From Clostridia bacterium (GTDB lineage Bacteria; Bacillota; Clostridia; Christensenellales; UBA1242), in NCBI GenBank assembly GCA_017473285.1, contig JAFULP010000029.1:1-11386 (forward strand): a stretch of 11,386 nucleotides of DNA, given 5' to 3'. Made by a program: the position numbers and the translations under genes. The first letter of the stretch is position 1; each line of letters opens with the position of its first letter. This document shows positions 6,675-11,386 of this stretch, one piece after another. Under the pieces are notes generated by a model. That model saw nothing but the letters and a program-made list of their open reading frames with translations. It did not search any database and was not told where the DNA came from.

Positions 6675-7427
6675 ATGTTAGTTTTATTTATTAGAGTTCA
6701 AATAATATATTTTGTAGTACTTTTATTTTTGCGCATTATGGGCAAGCGCCAGATTGGCGAAATGCAACCTTACGAATTGGTTATCACCCTTATTATTGCC
6801 GACCTTGCTACTGTGCCAATGAGCGACGCAAATATTCCACTATTAAACGGAATTTTACCACTTGCAATACTGGTTCTACTACATTATTCGATTACCGTAC
6901 TTACACGGAAAAGTATCTTGCTTAGAAAATTTATAAGTGGCAAATCCATAATAGTTATAAGCCCTGAAGGAATTAATTATGACGCTCTTAAAAAATTAAA
7001 TATGAACTTAAACGATTTGCAAGAAAGTTTGCGTCAATGTAACTATTTTAGTTTTGAGCAAGTGCAATATGCAATTGTTGAAACCAATGGCAAAATGAGT
7101 GTCATTCCCACCGCCGAAAGCGCCCCCGCCACCGCAAAGGATGTCAACGCAAATAATCCGCCACCTGAACTACCTAGCATAATCGTAAGCGACGGTAAAG
7201 TGATGAAAGATAATATGAGTTCGGTTAACTTCTCCGAAGAAAAGTTAAATAAATTATTAAACCAATTAAATATTAAAAAGGTTAAAGATATTATAGTTAT
7301 GAATTTGGATAATTCGGGCAAATTATATTACCAACTAAAAGGCGAACAATATAAGGTAATACCTGATATCAATAATATATCGCCATCCCCAAACAAATCT
7401 TCAAAAAAGCAAAAGAAAAATTCTTAA
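6675..7427 (+). CDS. DUF421 (YetF/YcaP family) membrane protein
   Basis: A 250-residue protein of the DUF421 family. Hydrophobic segments lie near 3-20, 34-50 and 57-76, with the conserved LRIMGKRQIGEMQPYELVITLIIADLATVPMSD block (19-51, split here by the first membrane exit) resembling LLGKTQFSQITPFDF in YetF. The cytoplasmic domain has SGKSIIVISPEGINYDALKKLNM, NDLQESLRQCNYFSFEQVQYAIVETNGKMSVIP (113-145), a proline-rich linker (146-166), and a second strand set around LPSIIVSDGKV. The tail is lysine-rich. The biochemical role of DUF421 is unsettled; relatives occur in some spore-associated operons such as the mobile spoVA set of Bacillus. No Shine-Dalgarno sequence precedes the ATG. I kept this start because it gives a full first membrane segment. 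It is followed on the same strand by a DUF4363 gene after 83 bp without a terminator, so the two are probably co-transcribed. Confidence 0.88.
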   Translation: MLVLFIRVQIIYFVVLLFLRIMGKRQIGEMQPYELVITLIIADLATVPMSDANIPLLNGILPLAILVLLHYSITVLTRKSILLRKFISGKSIIVISPEGINYDALKKLNMNLNDLQESLRQCNYFSFEQVQYAIVETNGKMSVIPTAESAPATAKDVNANNPPPELPSIIVSDGKVMKDNMSSVNFSEEKLNKLLNQLNIKKVKDIIVMNLDNSGKLYYQLKGEQYKVIPDINNISPSPNKSSKKQKKNS

Positions 7428-7510
7428 TTAGCCCACCCAACACATTATCAATATTTTAATCTATAACCACCAAACAATTTAAACATATATTTAAATTAAA
7501 AGGAAAATCA

Positions 7511-7897
7511 ATGAAAAATTTTATAGCGGTCACTATCTTAACAATAGCGGTTAACGCATTGTGTATTTGGGATGTATACAATACCAAAAGTATTTTTAAG
7601 TATATGAACAAGGAAAGCACAGCAATCCACCAAGCCTTGCTTGTTGAAGATATCTCCGACCCACAACTTGCTCAACGCATAGAAAGTTTGGATAAATATT
7701 GGACTAAAAAAATGGATATATTGTGTATTTCCATTAGTCGTAAAGATTTGCAACCAGTTAGCGACCATATTCAGTTTTTAAAATCTAGCATATCCAACAA
7801 CGACCAAGAAACCGCCGTAACATATTCCCTTCTTCTTAAATATAATGTAGAGGGCTTAAAAGAAATTAGCGGATTTAGTTTTGTTAATATATTGTGA
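7511..7897 (+). CDS. DUF4363 family protein, small membrane-anchored
   Basis: A 128-residue protein. Residues about 5-22 are a single hydrophobic segment (FIAVTILTIAVNALCIWDV) acting as signal anchor, so the rest probably lies outside the membrane. The C-terminal part is helical with the pattern of DUF4363: LDKYWTKKMDILCISISR, a following segment with SDHIQFLKSSI, and the ending SGFSFVNIL. No catalytic motif is seen and the function is not known. Small DUF4363 proteins are recalled as frequent neighbours of DUF421 genes in Clostridia, and here it directly follows one, which supports both assignments and suggests the two act together at the membrane. AAAAGG lies a short distance before the ATG. 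The gene ends before a convergent terminator shared with uvrA. Confidence 0.75.
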   Translation: MKNFIAVTILTIAVNALCIWDVYNTKSIFKYMNKESTAIHQALLVEDISDPQLAQRIESLDKYWTKKMDILCISISRKDLQPVSDHIQFLKSSISNNDQETAVTYSLLLKYNVEGLKEISGFSFVNIL

Positions 7898-7925
7898 TGA
7901 TATTAATAAATTAAAATAATACAAC

Positions 7926-7963
7926 AAAAATAGGCTTAAACTTAAATGTTATAGCCTATTTTT
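7926..7963. terminator. Bidirectional hairpin terminator between the DUF4363 gene and uvrA
   Basis: A perfect 11-bp stem, AAAAATAGGCT (7926-7936) with AGCCTATTTTT (7953-7963), and a 16-nt loop. Each strand ends the stem in five T. It sits between the stops at 7897 (plus) and 7981 (minus) and can serve both genes. Confidence 0.75.
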
Positions 7964-7980
7964 AATATATTTACTTACAT

Positions 7981-10797
7981 TTACTTTTTCAAATATTTCT
8001 TTAAATATGTTGCGGTTTGACTTTTCTTTGATTTAATAATTTCTTCTGGCGTTCCAGTTGCAATAACTTGACCACCCTCATCTCCACCTTCAACACCCAT
8101 ATCAATAATATAGTCGGCTGTTTTGATTACATCAAGGTTATGCTCAATTACCACAACAGTATTACCACCATTTACAAATCGTTGCAAAATGTTAATCAAC
8201 TTTTGAATGTCATAACTGTGAAGTCCCGTTGTAGGCTCATCTAATATATACATAGTTTTGCCAGTATCACGCTTAGATAATTCGGTTGCAAGTTTTAATC
8301 TTTGCGCTTCTCCACCGCTTAGCGTGGTGGCGGATTGCCCAAGTTTGATATATCCCAAACCAACATCGTACAATGTTTGAATTCTACTCTTAATATTAGG
8401 CAAATTTTCAAAAAATTGCAATGCTTCCTCAACCGTCATATCAAGCACATCATATATGCTTTTGCCCTTATATTTAACTTGTAATACATCTCGATTATAG
8501 CGCTTGCCTTCACACACTTCACATGGCACATACACATCTGGCATAAAGTACATACGCAATTTCTTAACACCATCTCCATCACACGCTTCACACCTTCCGC
8601 CAGCCACATTAAAACTAAACTTTCCAATATCATAGCCACGCTCTTTAGCGTCTGGTGTGGACGCAAACAATTCACGAATTTTGGTAAATACACCAGTATA
8701 TGTTGCTGGGTTACTTCTAGGAGTACGCCCAATTGGAGATTGGTCAATGTTAATAATTTTATCAATAGCCTCAGCACCAACAACCTTCTTTAAGTTGGTT
8801 TCATTTTTTTCGCCATCCAATTCATTTTTTAGCGCAGGATATAATATATCATTAATTAATGTGCTTTTACCGCTACCGCTAACACCTGTTACGCAAGTAA
8901 ATATTCCAATTGGAAATTTTACATCAATATCTTTTAAATTATGCTTTTTACAGCCCTTTAGTTCAATAAATCCATTTTCAGCAGGTCTACGATTTTGAGG
9001 CACTTCAATTTTTAACGCTCCACTTAAATATTGCCCTGTGATTGACTTCGGCTCAGCCATAATATCTTCAAGCGTCCCGCAAGCCACCACATTACCGCCA
9101 TTCACCCCCGCATTAACACCAACATCCACTATATAATCCGCTGCACGTATTGTATCTTCATCATGCTCAACCACAATCAAAGTATTGCCCAAATCTCTCA
9201 AGCGCTTCAATGTTTCAATCAATCTATCATTATCTCGTTGATGCAAGCCAATGCTTGGCTCGTCCAAAATATATAACACTCCAGTCAACCCGCTACCAAT
9301 TTGAGTAGCCAAGCGTATACGCTGTGATTCGCCCCCGCTTAATGTACCTGCTCTGCGAGATAAATTTAAATACTTTAATCCCACATTTATCATAAATTGC
9401 AACCTTGCAAAAATTTCATTTAATATTGGTCTAGCAACCTTTTCTTCAGTCGCATTTAGTTTTAGCCCGTCCAAGAATTTATACAAGTCACTAATTGACA
9501 TATCTGTTACTTGCGCAATATTCTTATTATTCACCTTAACCGACAAGGCAATATTATTAAGTCTTTTACCATAACATTCAGGACAAGTATCCTCGCTCAT
9601 CAATTTCATAATTTCATCTTTGATGTATTGGCTTTGACTGTCTTGGAACTTTCTAAGCAAATCTGGCACAACGCCTGTAAACTTTAAATCATCACGCATT
9701 ACAAATTGATGAATATTACTCTCGCCTTGCTTATCAGCACCTTCTTCACCATAAATCAATATTTGGCGAACTTCCTTTGGCAAAGTGTAATATGGCACAT
9801 CAAGGCTAAAATTGTACTTCATTGATAATTTTTTATACGCACGCCTACTCATTGTAGAGTTTTCAACATTCCAGCCCATTATGTTTAATGCACCTTCATT
9901 GATTGACAATCTATCATTTCTAACAATAGCATTTTCGCCAATTTTTACCACATAGCCCAACCCACTACACTTAGGGCACGCACCATCACGGTGGTTAAAA
10001 CTAAATAGGGTTGGCTCAATTTCTGGCATAGATATTCCGCAATCCACGCACGCATAACGCACGCTATAAAGTTTTACTTGTTCGCCATTTTGCACAAGTA
10101 CCAAACCGTTAGATAATGCCAAACATTTTTCTACGCTTTCAGTTAGTCGCTTGTCAATATCATCTTTTAATATAATTCGGTCAACCACAACATTAATATC
10201 ATGACGCTTATTTTTTTCCAACTTAATTTCATCTTCCAGCAAATATATTTCGCCATCCACTTGCACACGCACATATCCATCTTTACGCAAGTCGTCAAAC
10301 ACTTTTTCGTGCGTACCTTTTTGACCACGCACTACTGGCGACATAATCATCAGTTTGCTTCCTACTTCACAATCTTTGATAGCATCAACTATCTGGTCAA
10401 GGGTTTGCACCGTTACCGCCTTGCCACATTTTGGACAATATATTTTACCAATACGAGCAAACAACAATCTTATATAATCGTATATTTCAGTAATCGTGCC
10501 AACCGTACTGCGTGGATTATTATTTGTAGATTTTTGGTCGATTGAAATTGCGGGGCTAAGTCCATCAATACTATCAACTTTTGGCTTTTTCATTTGACCT
10601 AAAAATTGCCTTGCATATGACGACAAACTTTCCATATATCGCCTTTGACCTTCAGCAAAAATTGTATCAAAAGCAAGCGAACTTTTACCACATCCGCTCA
10701 CGCCTGTAAACACAATTAATTTGTTTTTAGGCAAAGTCAAATCAACATCTTTTAAATTGTTTTCATTTGCACCTTTAATAATAATATCTTGCAACAT
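7981..10797 (-). CDS. uvrA: Excinuclease ABC subunit A (UvrA)
   Basis: A 938-residue protein, the usual UvrA length (about 940). It has two ABC ATPase halves. The first has Walker A GVSGCGKSS (32-40), signature LSGGESQRIRLA (487-498) and Walker B VLYILDEPSIGLH. The second has Walker A GVSGSGKST (638-646), signature LSGGEAQRLKLA (826-837) and Walker B MYILDEPTTGLH. Zinc-binding cysteines are present: C250/C253 with C274/C277, C405/C408, and C737/C740 with C759/C762 in the C-terminal module. UvrA scans DNA, recognises bulky lesions and loads UvrB. It lies downstream of uvrB on the same strand with a 158-bp AT-rich gap and no G-C hairpin, so read-through from uvrB is likely. The ribosome site AGGTGG ends only 3 nt before the ATG. 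No GAAC-N4-GTTC type LexA site is visible just upstream; the main promoter is probably before uvrB, outside the window. Confidence 0.98.
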   Translation of the reverse strand: MLQDIIIKGANENNLKDVDLTLPKNKLIVFTGVSGCGKSSLAFDTIFAEGQRRYMESLSSYARQFLGQMKKPKVDSIDGLSPAISIDQKSTNNNPRSTVGTITEIYDYIRLLFARIGKIYCPKCGKAVTVQTLDQIVDAIKDCEVGSKLMIMSPVVRGQKGTHEKVFDDLRKDGYVRVQVDGEIYLLEDEIKLEKNKRHDINVVVDRIILKDDIDKRLTESVEKCLALSNGLVLVQNGEQVKLYSVRYACVDCGISMPEIEPTLFSFNHRDGACPKCSGLGYVVKIGENAIVRNDRLSINEGALNIMGWNVENSTMSRRAYKKLSMKYNFSLDVPYYTLPKEVRQILIYGEEGADKQGESNIHQFVMRDDLKFTGVVPDLLRKFQDSQSQYIKDEIMKLMSEDTCPECYGKRLNNIALSVKVNNKNIAQVTDMSISDLYKFLDGLKLNATEEKVARPILNEIFARLQFMINVGLKYLNLSRRAGTLSGGESQRIRLATQIGSGLTGVLYILDEPSIGLHQRDNDRLIETLKRLRDLGNTLIVVEHDEDTIRAADYIVDVGVNAGVNGGNVVACGTLEDIMAEPKSITGQYLSGALKIEVPQNRRPAENGFIELKGCKKHNLKDIDVKFPIGIFTCVTGVSGSGKSTLINDILYPALKNELDGEKNETNLKKVVGAEAIDKIINIDQSPIGRTPRSNPATYTGVFTKIRELFASTPDAKERGYDIGKFSFNVAGGRCEACDGDGVKKLRMYFMPDVYVPCEVCEGKRYNRDVLQVKYKGKSIYDVLDMTVEEALQFFENLPNIKSRIQTLYDVGLGYIKLGQSATTLSGGEAQRLKLATELSKRDTGKTMYILDEPTTGLHSYDIQKLINILQRFVNGGNTVVVIEHNLDVIKTADYIIDMGVEGGDEGGQVIATGTPEEIIKSKKSQTATYLKKYLKK

Positions 10798-10955
10798 ATT
10801 CCACCTATTTTATTATTTTAATAATTTGTAAAATATTTTAAAAATATATTTAAATATCTATTTAATAGCATTTTGTTGAATATTTAATAAATAATTAAAT
10901 TTATTTTTATTTTAAATATTATTTATATTTTTAATTAAATTAATTTAAATAATAT
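10798..10955. other. Extremely AT-rich uvrB-uvrA spacer
   Basis: This 158-bp gap contains only the uvrA ribosome site and a handful of G or C bases. From 10879 to 10975, a run of 97 bases that also covers the last six uvrB codons and its stop, there is no G or C at all. Many short A/T palindromes occur, but none can be distinguished from chance. No terminator with G-C pairs and no convincing promoter is seen. Confidence 0.9.
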
Positions 10956-11386
10956 TTATTTTTTATTTAATTTTTGTTTTAATTTTGATATTTCTTCACG
11001 ATACTTAATTGCGCTTTCAAAATCAAGTTGTGCCGAGGCACTAGCCATTAGTGCTTTTAACTTTTCAATATTGTCAATTATTTGTTGTCGTGACATTTGC
11101 ACATCATCAAGTTCAACCGAAATCTTTAATGTGTCCACCACATCCTTTTTAATCGTCATAGGCTTTACATTATGCTCACGGTTATAGTTCATTTGAATTT
11201 CACGCCTACGATTGGTTTCATCAATCGCTTGTTTCATACTATCCGTTATTGTGTCGCCATACATTATAACACGACCTTCGCTATTTCTTGCGCATCTTCC
11301 AATTGTTTGAATGAGTGAAGTTGTGCTACGCAAAAATCCTTCCTTATTAGCATCCAATATTGCCACCAATTTAACCTCTGGCATAT
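10956..11386 (-). CDS. uvrB: Excinuclease ABC subunit B (UvrB), C-terminal part (truncated by window edge)
   Basis: The frame enters at the right edge and supplies the last 143 or so residues of UvrB (the full protein is about 660). Visible motifs are MPEVKLVAILDANKEGFLRS, helicase motif VI SLIQTIGRCARNSEGRVIMY, then DSMKQAIDETNRRREIQMNYN and the KPMTIKKDV segment. The C-terminal UVR motif follows (KLKALMASASAQLDFESAIKYREEI), which contacts UvrC. UvrB is the helicase-like protein that verifies damage delivered by UvrA and recruits UvrC for incision. The ATG at 11384 is an internal methionine, since the family continues far upstream. GRCARN has Cys where most UvrB proteins have Ala (GRAARN), a mild change. 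The gene ends in pure A+T and is followed by uvrA, the usual order. Confidence 0.97.
   Translation of the reverse strand, partial: MPEVKLVAILDANKEGFLRSTTSLIQTIGRCARNSEGRVIMYGDTITDSMKQAIDETNRRREIQMNYNREHNVKPMTIKKDVVDTLKISVELDDVQMSRQQIIDNIEKLKALMASASAQLDFESAIKYREEISKLKQKLNKK

Noticed and set aside
7043..7321. Minus-strand open frame within the DUF421 gene
   Set aside because: It is antisense to a well-supported gene and has no start signal or recognisable domain.
1..11386. CRISPR array, insertion sequence, tRNA, riboswitch or phage genes
   Set aside because: No spaced direct repeats, transposase motifs, tRNA-like folds or phage proteins were seen; all gaps are short and hold only terminators, promoters or AT-rich filler.

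Overview
The window comes from a low-G+C, spore-forming bacterium of the Clostridia/Bacilli type. The evidence is the sporulation genes sigG, spoIIGA and sigE, a PdaB-type polysaccharide deacetylase, a Gram-positive-style lipoprotein, and spacers made almost only of A and T. Base composition and protein divergence (for example a 271-residue SpoIIGA and an 840-residue Pol I without proofreading residues) fit an uncultured or poorly sampled clostridial lineage. Genus cannot be read from the sequence.

Layout, left to right. Positions 1-416 (minus strand) hold the N-terminal part of a NodB-fold deacetylase of the PdaB type, running off the left edge. Positions 561-1334 (minus) hold sigG, the late forespore sigma factor, followed by a hairpin terminator near 488-513. 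Across a 148-bp divergent spacer lie spoIIGA (1483-2298) and sigE (2321-3037) on the plus strand. The spacer has a perfect Spo0A-box match (1402-1408) and a TATAAT (1423-1428) placed for an activated spoIIGA promoter. A bidirectional hairpin separates sigE from the convergent polA (3204-5726, minus). Next come a PepSY-like lipoprotein (5883-6572, minus) and, divergently, a DUF421/YetF membrane protein and a DUF4363 protein (6675-7897, plus). The right end is a nucleotide excision repair block on the minus strand: uvrA (7981-10797) downstream of uvrB, whose 3' end (10956-11386) is visible.

How the genes work together. SpoIIGA is the membrane protease that removes the pro-peptide of the SigE encoded just downstream, switching on the mother-cell programme. 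SigG runs the later forespore programme. PdaB-type deacetylases act in sporulation, and DUF421 proteins occur in some spore-associated operons, so much of the left and centre may be sporulation-linked. UvrB and UvrA find bulky DNA lesions, and Pol I fills the gap after excision.

Most of the window is ordinary core genome. I see no undescribed defence system, mobile element, CRISPR array or RNA gene. The points worth a second look are: sigG inverted relative to spoIIGA-sigE instead of in tandem; loss, in both sigma factors, of the asparagines used by the anti-sigma factor CsfB/Gin; spoIIGA lacking a Shine-Dalgarno sequence next to a sigE with a good one; the unstudied lipoprotein/DUF421/DUF4363 group; and a run of 97 bases with no G or C that includes the end of uvrB.
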